A stretch of DNA of 64,000 nucleotides from positions 1,178,001 to 1,242,000 of the forward strand of contig NZ_CP016796.1 in NCBI RefSeq assembly GCF_001895265.1, in the 5' to 3' direction. The stretch is from Francisella uliginis. Lineage in GTDB: Bacteria; Pseudomonadota; Gammaproteobacteria; Francisellales; Francisellaceae. A program made the translations under genes and the position numbers. Below, one piece after another: positions 48,472 to 56,899 of this stretch (the stretch's first letter is position 1; every line of letters starts with the position of its first letter). Under the pieces are notes generated by a model. The model was given only the letters and a program-made list of their open reading frames with translations. It searched no databases and was not told the DNA's origin.

Positions 48472-48918
48472 TTACACTAGATTAGATTTTACAATTGCAC
48501 TGACTTTACTCATATCTGTTCTGCCAGCTAATTCTTTTTTCACATTTGCCATAATCTTACCCATCTCTTTCATAGATGTTGCGCCTACATCTTCAATAGC
48601 TTTCTGAACTATAGCTACTACTTCTTCATCGCTAAGTTGCTTAGGCATATACTGAGTTAATACCTCAATTTCTTTTTTCTCGCCCTCTGCTAATTCAGCT
48701 CTGTCTGCTTGGATATATTGATTATAAGAGTCTTGTCTCTGTTTAATCATTTTTGTAATAACAGCTATGACAATCTCATCTGTAATGTCTATTTTTTCAT
48801 CAATCTGCTTTTGTTTAATAGCAGACATAGCCATACGAATGGTAGTTAATCTATTTTTATCTTTAGTTTTCATAGACTCTTTCATATCAAGAGTCAATTG
48901 ATCAAAAATTTGTGACAT
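48472..48918 (-). CDS. yqeY: GatB/YqeY domain protein
   Basis: Product of 148 residues resembling the tRNA-binding tail of GatB. It has LTLDMKESMKTKDKNRLTTIRM, IKQRQDSYNQYIQADRAELAEGEKKEIEVL, YMPKQLSDEE and MGKIMANVKKELAGRTDMSKVS. It sits between rpsU and dnaG, as in many gammaproteobacteria. Its cellular role is not settled. Confidence 0.9.
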   Translation of the reverse strand: MSQIFDQLTLDMKESMKTKDKNRLTTIRMAMSAIKQKQIDEKIDITDEIVIAVITKMIKQRQDSYNQYIQADRAELAEGEKKEIEVLTQYMPKQLSDEEVVAIVQKAIEDVGATSMKEMGKIMANVKKELAGRTDMSKVSAIVKSNLV

Positions 48919-48945
48919 TTTAAAAAAGAATTCCTAGTGAAAGAT

Positions 48946-48962
48946 GAGAGCTTTATGCTCTC
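48946..48962 (-). other. Intercistronic hairpin after rpsU
   Basis: GAGAGC / GCTCTC six-base stem with a 5-nt loop between the rpsU stop and the yqeY start. On the transcribed strand it is followed by ATCTTTCAC, not a T run. It could be a weak attenuator or processing site, as found between rpsU and dnaG in E. coli, but is not a clear terminator. Confidence 0.35.
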
Positions 48963-48982
48963 GAGGTGGTTTAAATAAAAAA

Positions 48983-49180
48983 CTATCTTCTAGCCATCAT
49001 ATTGCTTTTATGTGCTCTTTTAACAGCTGCAGCTTTTTTTCTTTTGCGCGCCCAAGTTGGCTTCTCAAAGTACTCTCTACGGCGTAACTCAGATACTATT
49101 CCAGCTTTCTCACAAGATCTTTTAAATCTTCTAAGAGCAACGTCAAAAGGTTCTCTTTCTTTAACTCTAACGCTTGGCAT
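48983..49180 (-). CDS. rpsU: 30S ribosomal protein S21
   Basis: Small basic 30S protein of 65 residues: [26 protein letters not shown], then [23 protein letters not shown]. The length and sequence are close to other gammaproteobacterial S21. GAGGTGAGAG lies just upstream of the ATG. It is first gene of the macromolecular synthesis operon. Confidence 0.95.
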   Translation of the reverse strand: MPSVRVKEREPFDVALRRFKRSCEKAGIVSELRRREYFEKPTWARKRKKAAAVKRAHKSNMMARR

Positions 49181-49264
49181 ACTCTCTCACCTCACTTAAA
49201 TGCCAGTTTATCAGTTATTAAAAAACTAAGGGCTATTTGCCCACGATAATTTTTACAGATAGCG

Positions 49265-49292
49265 ATTATAACATATAAGCTTATAAATACAA
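49265..49292 (-). promoter_or_regulatory. Predicted sigma-70 promoter of the rpsU operon
   Basis: On the minus strand TTGTAT (-35) and TATAAT (-10) are 16 nt apart, about 85 nt upstream of the rpsU start. The leader contains GGGC-AAATA-GCCC followed by TTAGTTTTTT, a short possible attenuator. The opposite side of this 255-nt gap leads to dacB. Confidence 0.55.
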
Positions 49293-49435
49293 GTATATAA
49301 AATCTCCCTTCATAGCAAAAAGATACATGCCAAAACTAGTGCAAAACTTGTAACGTTCAGCTGTATTTATATTAGATAAAATGCTATTATCTGAAGTTAA
49401 TGTTGTTTTAGAAAAACTATACGGATTAAGAAGTT

Positions 49436-50842
49436 TTGTATAAAAAAACTAAGTTTTTAGTAGCTCTATCTATTTTTACTATATGTACAAGTAGCGCATT
49501 TGCAGCTAATGCGCGCGGTGAGATTCAATATCTTGTGAAAAAATACGGCTTAGCAGATGCTAAGATTGCTATAGCAGCTCAAAGAACAAATTCAGGCAAA
49601 GAGCTATATTCTTATGCTAAAAATAGAGCCATGGAGCCTGCCAGTAATAACAAAGTTTTCACAATGGCAGCAGCTTTATTTACGCTTCCTAGTGATTTTA
49701 GATTTACAACATCAGTAAACTATCCATCTGACAGAGTTAAAAACCATATTCTATATAGTGATATGTATATAAAGTTCTCGGGTGATCCCTCTCTAACTGG
49801 GACTCGACTTGCAAAACTTATAAAGAAAATTAAAACTAAAAAAGGTATCAAGCAAATAACTGGAGATATCTATTTGGTTGGTGTTTTTTCTGGACCATAC
49901 ATCCCACAAGGATGGTCAAAAGAAGATAGTACTTTCTGCTACGGTGCGCCTGCATCTAGCTTCACAATGAATAGAAATTGTACAGTTATAAAATTAGCAA
50001 AAAATCCAAATAGTTTATCTACAAGGGTAATAAAACTAAGTAATGCTAGTAATATTGCTATTGATAACTCTGCTAAATACACTAGCTCTTCCAAAGCAAC
50101 TTTAATATATATGGACGATGACAATACTATACATATTAGTGGTTACCTATCTAGAGCCGCAGAGAAAATGTTTGAACTAGCAATTAAAAACCCTGCTTTA
50201 AAGACTCTAGATACTGTAAAAGATTTTCTTAATAGTGATGGAATCAAACATGGTAATGTCTCTATAGCAAATAAAGTCCCTGACGGCTACCCCGTTCAAA
50301 TAAAGACATCATCAGCATCAATAGGATATATAATAGATGAAACACTTAAACGCTCTGATAACTTATATGCTGAGACAATTCTAAATACAGTTGCTTTTGA
50401 AAAAACAGGGATAGGATCAATAAAAGCAGGAACTGAAGCAGTACAGAACATTATATATAACGAATTAGGTTTAGACACATCGGCACTAACTATGTATGAT
50501 GGCTCAGGTCTTTCAGAGCTAGATCGAGTATCACCAAACTTTATGGTTAACTTTTTAACCAAAACTTTCAACAGCTCTGTTGGCAAGAAATTTTATCATT
50601 ATTTACCAACCTCTGGAATGAACGGTACTATCGCTTATAGAATGGGTGGCAAACTTCTTGGTAAAGTTCATGCTAAAACTGGAACTCTCTCTGGAGTATC
50701 GACTTTATCAGGTTATGTATTAACTGCAAAAAATCATCGTGTAACATTCTCGATAATGTTAAATGATCTGAAACGTTCAAACCGCTATAATGCGCGTAGA
50801 TTTCAAGATAAAGTAGTAGGTGTTTTTTATAGGTATTTATAA
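49436..50842 (+). CDS. dacB: D-alanyl-D-alanine carboxypeptidase/endopeptidase (PBP4 type)
   Basis: Periplasmic DD-peptidase. Signal peptide KKTKFLVALSIFTICTSSAFA with cleavage before ANARG. Motifs: SNNK (Ser70, Lys73) in EPASNNKVFTMAAAL, SDN in KRSDNLYAETIL, and KTG in VHAKTGTLSGVSTLSGYV. The PBP4-specific insert (about 90-260) is present; total 468 residues. Translation must start at the TTG at 49436, because no in-frame ATG precedes the signal peptide; AAGAAG lies just upstream. The stop overlaps the next ATG by 1 nt. Confidence 0.9.
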   Translation: MYKKTKFLVALSIFTICTSSAFAANARGEIQYLVKKYGLADAKIAIAAQRTNSGKELYSYAKNRAMEPASNNKVFTMAAALFTLPSDFRFTTSVNYPSDRVKNHILYSDMYIKFSGDPSLTGTRLAKLIKKIKTKKGIKQITGDIYLVGVFSGPYIPQGWSKEDSTFCYGAPASSFTMNRNCTVIKLAKNPNSLSTRVIKLSNASNIAIDNSAKYTSSSKATLIYMDDDNTIHISGYLSRAAEKMFELAIKNPALKTLDTVKDFLNSDGIKHGNVSIANKVPDGYPVQIKTSSASIGYIIDETLKRSDNLYAETILNTVAFEKTGIGSIKAGTEAVQNIIYNELGLDTSALTMYDGSGLSELDRVSPNFMVNFLTKTFNSSVGKKFYHYLPTSGMNGTIAYRMGGKLLGKVHAKTGTLSGVSTLSGYVLTAKNHRVTFSIMLNDLKRSNRYNARRFQDKVVGVFYRYL

Positions 50843-51453
50843 TGAAGAAAATAATCAGATTAACAGGTATAATTACAACTATAGCAATCTTAGGATCTTG
50901 TACAACTGCTCAACCAAAAAATATAAATAATGCTTGTAGTATTATTCATCAACATCCTGACTGGTATTATGATATGGTTGACTCATATGATCGCTGGGGA
51001 ATTCCTCTAAATGTCCAAATGGCTTTTGTAAGGCAAGAATCTTCATTTAGAGCAGATGCTAAACCATCTATGCGATATTATTTTGGATTTATTCCTAAAG
51101 GCAGAGCTTCTAGTGCTTATGGATATTCCCAAGCATTAGACGGTACATGGGATCATTATAAGAAACAAACAAAACAGTCTTTTGTTTCACGCTCAAACTA
51201 CTCCGATGCAGTAGATTTCATTGGTTGGTATCTAAATGATGTACATAACCAAACAGGGATAAGCAAAACAAATACTTACGATTTATATCTTGCATATCAT
51301 GAAGGTATCGGCGGATATAAACGCGGTAGCCATAAAAATAACTCTTTCTTAAAGAACTATGCGCGCAAAACAGCTGATGTTGCAAAAAAATATTCAGTAC
51401 AGTTAGAAAATTGTGAAATTCCTCGTAAACCACTACTATCTTATATCTTCTAA
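50842..51453 (+). CDS. SLT-like lytic transglycosylase lipoprotein
   Basis: Lipobox LGSC (Cys21) in a leader IIRLTGIITTIAILGSC, so lipid-anchored. The lysozyme-like fold shows AFVRQESSFRADAK, with the probable catalytic Glu. SSAYGYSQALDGTWDHYK and YDLYLAYHEGIGGYKRGSH follow, the latter corresponding to the family's AYNAGxGxV. It has 203 residues. Coupled to dacB by TAATG, so both peptidoglycan-processing proteins are made together. Confidence 0.85.
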   Translation: MKKIIRLTGIITTIAILGSCTTAQPKNINNACSIIHQHPDWYYDMVDSYDRWGIPLNVQMAFVRQESSFRADAKPSMRYYFGFIPKGRASSAYGYSQALDGTWDHYKKQTKQSFVSRSNYSDAVDFIGWYLNDVHNQTGISKTNTYDLYLAYHEGIGGYKRGSHKNNSFLKNYARKTADVAKKYSVQLENCEIPRKPLLSYIF

Positions 51454-51467
51454 TCAAAGGTAACATA

Positions 51468-51884
51468 ATGAATTCAAAACCATTTAAAATTATAACCAAT
51501 ATCCGCTGGTCTGATACTGATAAGAATGATCATGTTAATAATGGCAAATACTTCGACTATTTTGAAGAAGCAAGAACAACATGGGCATACGAAAATACCG
51601 GACTTATGGATTGGGCCAAAGAAAACTCTATTCAATTAGTAATTACTGAACAGAGTTGTAAATACATATTAGCCTTACAACATCCAAATAAAATAGAAGT
51701 TACACAGTATATTTCTAAAATAGGTGCTGCAAGTATTGAATTTGATTATGAAATAAGAATCTTTGGTAGTGATAAAGTAGTTACCAAAGCAAAAGCTAAA
51801 TTAGCATGCTATAACGCTAAAACATCTAGGCTACAAAAACTTCCAGCAGACTTAAAACAAAAACTTTTAGAAAAAAATGATTGA
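51468..51884 (+). CDS. Acyl-CoA thioesterase, 4HBT hotdog family
   Basis: Hotdog-fold protein of 138 residues. [28 protein letters not shown] is the 4HBT signature, with the active-site Asp and the Asn-Gly turn. The YbgC/FadM-like remainder ([22 protein letters not shown]) fits. The substrate acyl group is unknown. It overlaps ttcA by 8 nt and follows the transglycosylase gene after 14 nt. Confidence 0.85.
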   Translation: MNSKPFKIITNIRWSDTDKNDHVNNGKYFDYFEEARTTWAYENTGLMDWAKENSIQLVITEQSCKYILALQHPNKIEVTQYISKIGAASIEFDYEIRIFGSDKVVTKAKAKLACYNAKTSRLQKLPADLKQKLLEKND

Positions 51885-52677
51885 TAATAATAAACAAAGT
51901 TTAAAAAAACTTGAAAAACAAATACTTAGAAAAACAGCTCAAGCCATTAATCAATATAATATGATTGAAGATGGCGACAAGATAATGGTCTGCTTATCAG
52001 GAGGCAAAGATTCATATTGCTTACTTGAAATATTGTTACTATTACAGCAAAAAGCACCTATAAAGTTTGATATAATTGCTGTTAATTTAGATCAAAAACA
52101 GCCTGGTTTTCCTGAAGATGTACTACCAAACTATCTAAAATCAAAGGAAGTTGACTTTCATATTATTGAAAGAGATACATATAGTGTTGTTAAAAAAGTA
52201 ATTCCTGAAGGTAAAACAACGTGTGGATTATGCTCAAGAATGCGCCGAGGTATCTTATATGATTTTGCCGAAGAAAATGGCATCACAAAAATTGCCTTAG
52301 GACATCATAGAGATGATATCATCGAGACATTCTTTTTAAATATATTCTATAACGGCACAATTAAGGCAATGCCTCCTAAGCTTCTAAGTGATGACAAACG
52401 AAATATAGTAATTCGTCCTCTTGCTTTTGTTAGTGAAAAAGAAACTTTTCAATATTCAGAGCTTAAAAACTTTCCTATTATTCCTTGTAATTTATGCGGT
52501 TCTCAAGATAATTTGCAAAGAGTATTTATAAAAGATATGCTAAACAAATGGGAAGAGAATAGTCCAAATAGAAAAAATGTAATATTTAAGGCTCTTTCAA
52601 ATATATCTCCATCACAAATGTTGGATAAAGAGCTTTTTGATTTTTTTAATATTTCAAAAAATGATATACAAAGATAG
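51877..52677 (+). CDS. ttcA: tRNA 2-thiocytidine(32) synthetase TtcA
   Basis: Fe-S-dependent enzyme that thiolates C32 of some tRNAs. The PP-loop [14 protein letters not shown] (about 43-56) binds [13 protein letters not shown] supplies a CxxC cluster-ligand pair and CNLCGSQ a second Cxx[21 protein letters not shown] is another conserved segment. It has 266 residues, slightly below the E. coli protein. Confidence 0.93.
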   Translation: MIDNNKQSLKKLEKQILRKTAQAINQYNMIEDGDKIMVCLSGGKDSYCLLEILLLLQQKAPIKFDIIAVNLDQKQPGFPEDVLPNYLKSKEVDFHIIERDTYSVVKKVIPEGKTTCGLCSRMRRGILYDFAEENGITKIALGHHRDDIIETFFLNIFYNGTIKAMPPKLLSDDKRNIVIRPLAFVSEKETFQYSELKNFPIIPCNLCGSQDNLQRVFIKDMLNKWEENSPNRKNVIFKALSNISPSQMLDKELFDFFNISKNDIQR

Positions 52678-52690
52678 ATAAGGAGAAAAC

Positions 52691-53422
52691 ATGAATCTAA
52701 AAAAAATAGTAGCTATAACATCATGCTCATTAATGGGGCTAGCTGTTAATGCATATAGCAATACAGAATCAAATGGAATAAAAATTAACCCTAAGGCAAG
52801 TTATACTGTCGGTTACCAAATAGGCTCTGGAATAGCTAATCAAAACTTTGGTATAGATAATACAAAAGCAGCAGAAGGTTTTGAGGACGCTTTAAAAGAT
52901 AATCAACCTAAAATATCTCAAGATCAAATCCAAAAAGATATGCAAGCTTTAAAAGATAAGCTAATCAAAAAGCAGGTTAATATTGCTAAGCAAAATAAAG
53001 CTAATTCACAAGAATTAATTAGTGAAATTTCAAAGATGGATGGAATTACTAAAGTAAATGATGGTGTTTACTATAAGATGATAAAGAAAGGCGATGGTAA
53101 AAAACCTAATGCTAATAGCAAAGTAACAATTGCATATGATGGAACTACTCCTGGTGTTGTTTATGCAAAAGATAGTCAAAAAGCTCTTAAAGCTATCAAA
53201 GAAGGAAAACTAATTGGTTCTAGCTTTGATTCTAGCAAAGGTGTTTCATTCCCTCTTACAAATCTAATTCAATGCTGGAAAGATGCAATACCACAAATCC
53301 CAACAGGTTCTACTGTTATCCTATACTGTGCCCCGGATACAGCTTATGGAACAAGAGCTCCTGCTGCTATAGGACCAAACCAAGCTCTTTCTTTCAAAAT
53401 AACCCTTAAGAGTTTTGAATAA
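52691..53422 (+). CDS. Mip-like FKBP-type peptidyl-prolyl isomerase
   Basis: Exported PPIase of 243 residues. Signal peptide (VAITSCSLMGLAVNAYS), then an FKBP_N dimerisation domain (YTVGYQIGSGIANQNFGID, a long helix QMQALKDKLIKKQV-like), then the catalytic domain. SSFDSSKGVSFPL carries the Phe-Asp pair, CWKDAIPQIPTG the Trp, and AYGTRAPAAIGPNQAL the Tyr-Gly and Ile-Gly-Pro elements. An insertion of about 20 residues (VVYAKDSQKALKAIKEGK) lies between the first strands. Related Mip proteins assist intracellular infection in Legionella. AGGAG precedes the ATG. Confidence 0.88.
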   Translation: MNLKKIVAITSCSLMGLAVNAYSNTESNGIKINPKASYTVGYQIGSGIANQNFGIDNTKAAEGFEDALKDNQPKISQDQIQKDMQALKDKLIKKQVNIAKQNKANSQELISEISKMDGITKVNDGVYYKMIKKGDGKKPNANSKVTIAYDGTTPGVVYAKDSQKALKAIKEGKLIGSSFDSSKGVSFPLTNLIQCWKDAIPQIPTGSTVILYCAPDTAYGTRAPAAIGPNQALSFKITLKSFE

Positions 53423-53627
53423 TAAAGTTTCTTGAATATATAATTATAAATCCATCAAATATTATTCGACAAATATACTTCATCTTGTAATGAACTAACT
53501 ATAACTATTAGCAATAAAAATGTAATTAATATTAATCACAACTTAAGCTTTTGATATGTAAGCTATGAAGTAGGTATGGAATATAAAGCGAGAGTGTATA
53601 ATCCTGTGTTGAGATTGGTATGATAAT

Positions 53628-54605
53628 CTAGCTTTTTCTCTTAACTGCTAAATCGCATAGTAATACCATAGCTTCTTTATAATCAGATTCAGGCAAAAAA
53701 TTTATAGATTGTTTCGCTAGATCGGCATAATGACAAGCAACCTTATATGAGTACTCTACCGCACCACTATTTTTAACTATAGCTACAATCTCATCAACAT
53801 TATATTGACCTTCTTCTATAGCTCTTTTCAGTACTTTTTGTTTTTGTTGATCAATATTAGCAAGAGCATGGATTGTTGGTAAAGTCATTTTACCTTCATC
53901 TAAATCATCACCAATATTCTTACCTAAGCTTTCAGCATCCGAAACATAATCTAATACATCATCTGCTATTTGAAATGCATTTCCTAAGTAAACACCGTAG
54001 CTTTTAATATTATCCTGATGTTCTTGATAATTATCTTTATCTAAACTAATAACCCCTGCTAACTCACAAGCGGCCTCAAAAAGCTTTGCTGTCTTACAAT
54101 ATATAACGTTAGTATAATCTTTCTCAGTAAGCTCAGAATTTCTCGCATTTAACAGCTGTAAAACCTCTCCTTCAGAAATTTTATTCGTTGCATCTGCCAA
54201 TATTTGCATAATTTGCATATTATCCAAACCTACCATCATCTGAAAAGCTCTTGAGTATAGAAAATCACCTGTCAGAACACTGGCAGCATTACCAAAAACA
54301 TTATTAGCGGTTTCTTTACCTCTACGTAGCTCTGAGTTATCTACAACATCATCATGTAGTAATGTTGCTGTATGTATAAACTCTATAATAGCAGCACAAG
54401 CTAAATGTTTATCACCTTGGTAGTTTAATGCTCTAGAAAAAAGCATAACTAAAAGTGGGCGTAACCTCTTACCACCACTATTTATGATATAGTGACTAAT
54501 TTGATTAATAAGAACCACATCTGAGGAAAGAGAATCAATAATAAATTGGTTATTATTTTTTATATCATTCTCAATAAGAGTTTGAATATCTTTAAGCTTT
54601 TGCAT
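53628..54605 (-). CDS. ispB: Octaprenyl diphosphate synthase
   Basis: Builds the ubiquinone side chain from FPP and IPP. Two Asp-rich motifs are present: LLHDDVVDNSELRRGKETAN (first) and FQIADDVLDYVSDAESLGKNIGDDLDEGK (second). GGKRLRPLLVML near the N-terminus and the small residues before the first motif suit long-chain products. It has 325 residues. Convergent with the FKBP gene; the 205 nt between them hold no terminator that I can see. Confidence 0.92.
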   Translation of the reverse strand: MQKLKDIQTLIENDIKNNNQFIIDSLSSDVVLINQISHYIINSGGKRLRPLLVMLFSRALNYQGDKHLACAAIIEFIHTATLLHDDVVDNSELRRGKETANNVFGNAASVLTGDFLYSRAFQMMVGLDNMQIMQILADATNKISEGEVLQLLNARNSELTEKDYTNVIYCKTAKLFEAACELAGVISLDKDNYQEHQDNIKSYGVYLGNAFQIADDVLDYVSDAESLGKNIGDDLDEGKMTLPTIHALANIDQQKQKVLKRAIEEGQYNVDEIVAIVKNSGAVEYSYKVACHYADLAKQSINFLPESDYKEAMVLLCDLAVKRKS

Positions 54606-54690
54606 TATAAAAAAAATAGATATTTAATTAGACTTAAGAATAAAGTAGCATAGCTTATTTATCAATATAATAATTGATCAAATATTACTT

Positions 54691-55128
54691 TTAATCATCC
54701 TCATCATCAGATTTTTTAAAATATTCTAATATTTTTTTATTTTGTGCCGTTAGTTTAGCATTATCTGAATTTGCGGCACTATTAAAGCCTTTAACAAATT
54801 CTTGAGAGTTTTTCTTATTAATCTTAATTAACTTCTTAAGATCTGACTTATATTTGGCAGCAATAATCATACCTACCACATAAGAATCTTGATCAGATAT
54901 CTTATTATAGTCAGGTTTTTTATCTAGAATAGTATCATCAAATCCAGTAATAAAATCTTGTTTTGAAAGCTCTTTATCCATTGCTTTAAAACTTTTATGT
55001 GAAATTTTACCCAATGACTGACCTATTACATATGGGCTATATGAAACTTTAGTCTTAGTGTCTGCAAAAGTATTACTAAAAACCATGCATGCAAACAACA
55101 ATAACAAATTCTTAAATGTATTTTTCAT
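54691..55128 (-). CDS. Exported FKBP_N-like protein without a PPIase domain
   Basis: Signal peptide (FKNLLLLFACMVFSNTFA) then 120 residues that look like two FKBP_N-type units in tandem. First: SYSPYVIGQSLGKISHKSF then FITGFDDTILDKKPDY. Second: SYVVGMIIAAKYKSDLKKL then FVKGFNSAANSDNAKL. The pattern SYxxG...GF resembles the N-terminal dimerisation domain of the FKBP at 52691-53422. There is no catalytic domain and an acidic end (KKSDDEDD). Possibly a partner or decoy of the FKBP; function unknown. Confidence 0.6.
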   Translation of the reverse strand: MKNTFKNLLLLFACMVFSNTFADTKTKVSYSPYVIGQSLGKISHKSFKAMDKELSKQDFITGFDDTILDKKPDYNKISDQDSYVVGMIIAAKYKSDLKKLIKINKKNSQEFVKGFNSAANSDNAKLTAQNKKILEYFKKSDDEDD

Positions 55129-55189
55129 TATTATTTTAAAATTACTAGATATGAACTACCAAATATTTTAACATAAGCTCCAGTAAAGT

Positions 55190-55837
55190 TTACAGTTTGT
55201 TTTGGGCCTTCTTCAAAAGTAGCTTTGAAAATATATCTTTATAATATAAATATTGAAGTATCTGAATAAACACTAACACAAACATACTACAAGGGACTAG
55301 AAGTGACACAATAGGCCAGCTCAAGAAAATAGCACTATTTATATCACATAAAATATTAATCGCTAAAAGTCCTAAATAAAAAATGCTAAACCCCTGGGCA
55401 TCTCTTTGAAGATAATTTTTACAAATCTGCGGAAGATAATAAATATTATAAATTACCCCACTTATTGATCCACACCATAATAAATATGTTTTATCCAATT
55501 TTACTATATTAATTATTAATACTATTAATAATAAAAATGCCAGAATTAATAAAGTATGTATAAATATCTTCTTTTCTCTTCTATCATTTAAAATTTGAAA
55601 CTGTTGAACAGTTAAAAAAAACAATAAAATTATATCTACCAATACATATTGCCACTGTAAATTAAAACCAATTGCATAAATCAAATCTAATGCATTTGCA
55701 AATATCATCAAAGAGTGAGTCCAAAGACTAATTTCGAATGTCTTATGCTTAAACTGATTATGAATAGTCTGCGGCAGAAAATGTACGAAATAAAGAATTA
55801 ATGATATATTTAATGTTATATAACCAAAATTTTCCAA
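55190..55837 (-). CDS. PQ-loop family membrane protein, candidate thiamine transporter
   Basis: Seven-helix inner-membrane protein of 215 residues. It has two PQ-loop repeats, Pro22-Gln23 in HFLPQTIHNQF and Pro136-Gln137 in YYLPQICKNYL. This is the layout of cystinosin/SWEET-type transporters. The start is a TTG at 55837 with AGGAG 7 nt upstream; no in-frame ATG exists before the first helix. It lies directly downstream of a TPP riboswitch, so expression should fall when thiamine diphosphate is abundant. That control suggests import of thiamine or a precursor. The substrate is inferred, not shown by sequence. Confidence 0.8.
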   Translation of the reverse strand: MENFGYITLNISLILYFVHFLPQTIHNQFKHKTFEISLWTHSLMIFANALDLIYAIGFNLQWQYVLVDIILLFFLTVQQFQILNDRREKKIFIHTLLILAFLLLIVLIINIVKLDKTYLLWCGSISGVIYNIYYLPQICKNYLQRDAQGFSIFYLGLLAINILCDINSAIFLSWPIVSLLVPCSMFVLVFIQILQYLYYKDIFSKLLLKKAQNKL

Positions 55838-55847
55838 TGTTAATCTC

Positions 55848-55868
55848 CTATTATTTAATAAATAATAG
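55848..55868 (-). promoter_or_regulatory. Hairpin next to the PQ-loop gene ribosome binding site
   Basis: CTATTATTTA / TAAATAATAG forms an almost loopless AT stem whose 3' arm runs directly into GGAG of the Shine-Dalgarno. The 13-nt string TATTAAATAATAG (minus strand) in this hairpin is repeated exactly inside the riboswitch at 55958-55970. Competing pairings may therefore expose or hide the ribosome binding site. Confidence 0.5.
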
Positions 55869-55905
55869 AAGTTTGAGTGATTTACTTTTTAAAAGATATA
55901 CCAAA

Positions 55906-55986
55906 CAAACTCCCTACGCTAATATTAATTAGATCAGGTTCTAAGGGTTCTTCTCAGCTATTATTTAATAGCCCCCCTGCTGTCTC
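55906..55986 (-). promoter_or_regulatory. TPP riboswitch (thi box)
   Basis: Read on the minus strand, the conserved core elements appear in order: GGGGGGC, CTGAGA, ACCCTTAGAACCTGATCT, and GCGTAGGGAG. These match the thi-box consensus (CUGAGA; ACCCUUxGAACCUGAUC; GCGxAGGGA). A short P3 stem CTATTA/TAATAG lies between the first two. The aptamer ends about 70 nt before the TTG start of the PQ-loop gene and lies in the same transcript. Confidence 0.95.
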
Positions 55987-56034
55987 ATTTACACAATATA
56001 TCACAATTTCCGGCTATTTAATATATTCTCTAAT

Positions 56035-56484
56035 CTAGCTTATTTCTAACTTATAGATTAATGCGTCATTATAACTACCATCATTTTTCTTATAATAGTT
56101 TTTACGCGTAGATATTTTTTTGAAACCAATTTTATTATAAAGCTTTAACGCATAATGATTACTAACATCAACTTCTAAAAAAACTTTAGATATCTTTTGC
56201 TTTAGCAAATATGTAAAAGATTGTTTAAGAACTTTATAGCCGAAACCTTTATTCTGATTAGATTTATCAACACAAACATATAAAAGCTCTGCTGTATCAA
56301 AAATACTATTAAAAATAGCTATTGCCCTTAATTTATCATTTTCAAATAAACCTAAAGTTAAATCATTCTCAATAGAATCTAGAATTTGTTGATCTGACCA
56401 ACTAAACTCTCTATCTGAAAATCGTATAAGACTAATAACTGCATCAAAGTGAGATTTACCTAGACTTAAAATCCGCATACTCAT
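56035..56484 (-). CDS. rimI: Ribosomal-protein-S18-alanine N-acetyltransferase
   Basis: GNAT-fold acetyltransferase that modifies the N-terminus of ribosomal protein S18. LLYVCVDKSNQNKGFGYKVLKQS is the acetyl-CoA-binding segment (Q/RxxGxG/A pattern). FLEVDVSNHYALKLYNKIGFKKISTRKNYYK is close to the RimI signature LEVRxSNxxAxxLYxxxGF. It has 149 residues; starts at 56484 or, two codons later, 56478 are both ATG. It overlaps the preceding gene by 29 nt. rpsR, its substrate, is at 61.7 kb. Confidence 0.88.
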   Translation of the reverse strand: MSMRILSLGKSHFDAVISLIRFSDREFSWSDQQILDSIENDLTLGLFENDKLRAIAIFNSIFDTAELLYVCVDKSNQNKGFGYKVLKQSFTYLLKQKISKVFLEVDVSNHYALKLYNKIGFKKISTRKNYYKKNDGSYNDALIYKLEIS

Positions 56485-56899
56485 ATAGCTTTGCTAATAT
56501 ATGTTTTTTATTTTGTGTACTTAATAGATTACTACCTTCTAGAATAAAGTCTTTCTCAAAAAGGTTGATTTCATTAAGATCTGTCTGAAAATCAGTAGAC
56601 TGAATTCTAAAAATACTTACTTTTGAATTAAAGAATAAATTATCTACAATATTATTTAAAAAATTAGTATTAAGGTCATTTTCAATAAATATATTTATGA
56701 TCTTATTACTATCAATATTATTTGTATAAACTAATTCTCTACTAATTAGAGAATTTTGTTTAAGGTCAACGGTAATTTCTTCTAAATTAACATTACTATT
56801 CTCATTATCAGTTTGTAATTGATTAGACGATTTATATTGGGGTTTCAGCTCCCATATATCTAAATCAAAAATATCACTTAACTGATTCTCAAAACTCAT
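56456..56899 (-). CDS. holD: Probable DNA polymerase III psi subunit (HolD-like), highly diverged
   Basis: Product of 147 residues with no membrane segment. The start FENQLSDIFDLDIWELKPQY parallels the HolD N-terminus (LQxLGITxWxLRRP), which binds the clamp loader. The middle NIFIENDLNTNFLNNIVDNLF parallels VMVANDLPxLxDPLVxDVL. The end EGSNLLSTQNKKHILAKLYEYADF parallels the last helix (LxxNPxARxALWQQIC.YE). It lies directly upstream of rimI and overlaps it, the same order as holD-rimI in E. coli. Overall identity looks low, so this is an inference from pattern and synteny. It starts one nt into the rluB stop. Confidence 0.55.
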   Translation of the reverse strand: MSFENQLSDIFDLDIWELKPQYKSSNQLQTDNENSNVNLEEITVDLKQNSLISRELVYTNNIDSNKIINIFIENDLNTNFLNNIVDNLFFNSKVSIFRIQSTDFQTDLNEINLFEKDFILEGSNLLSTQNKKHILAKLYEYADFKSR

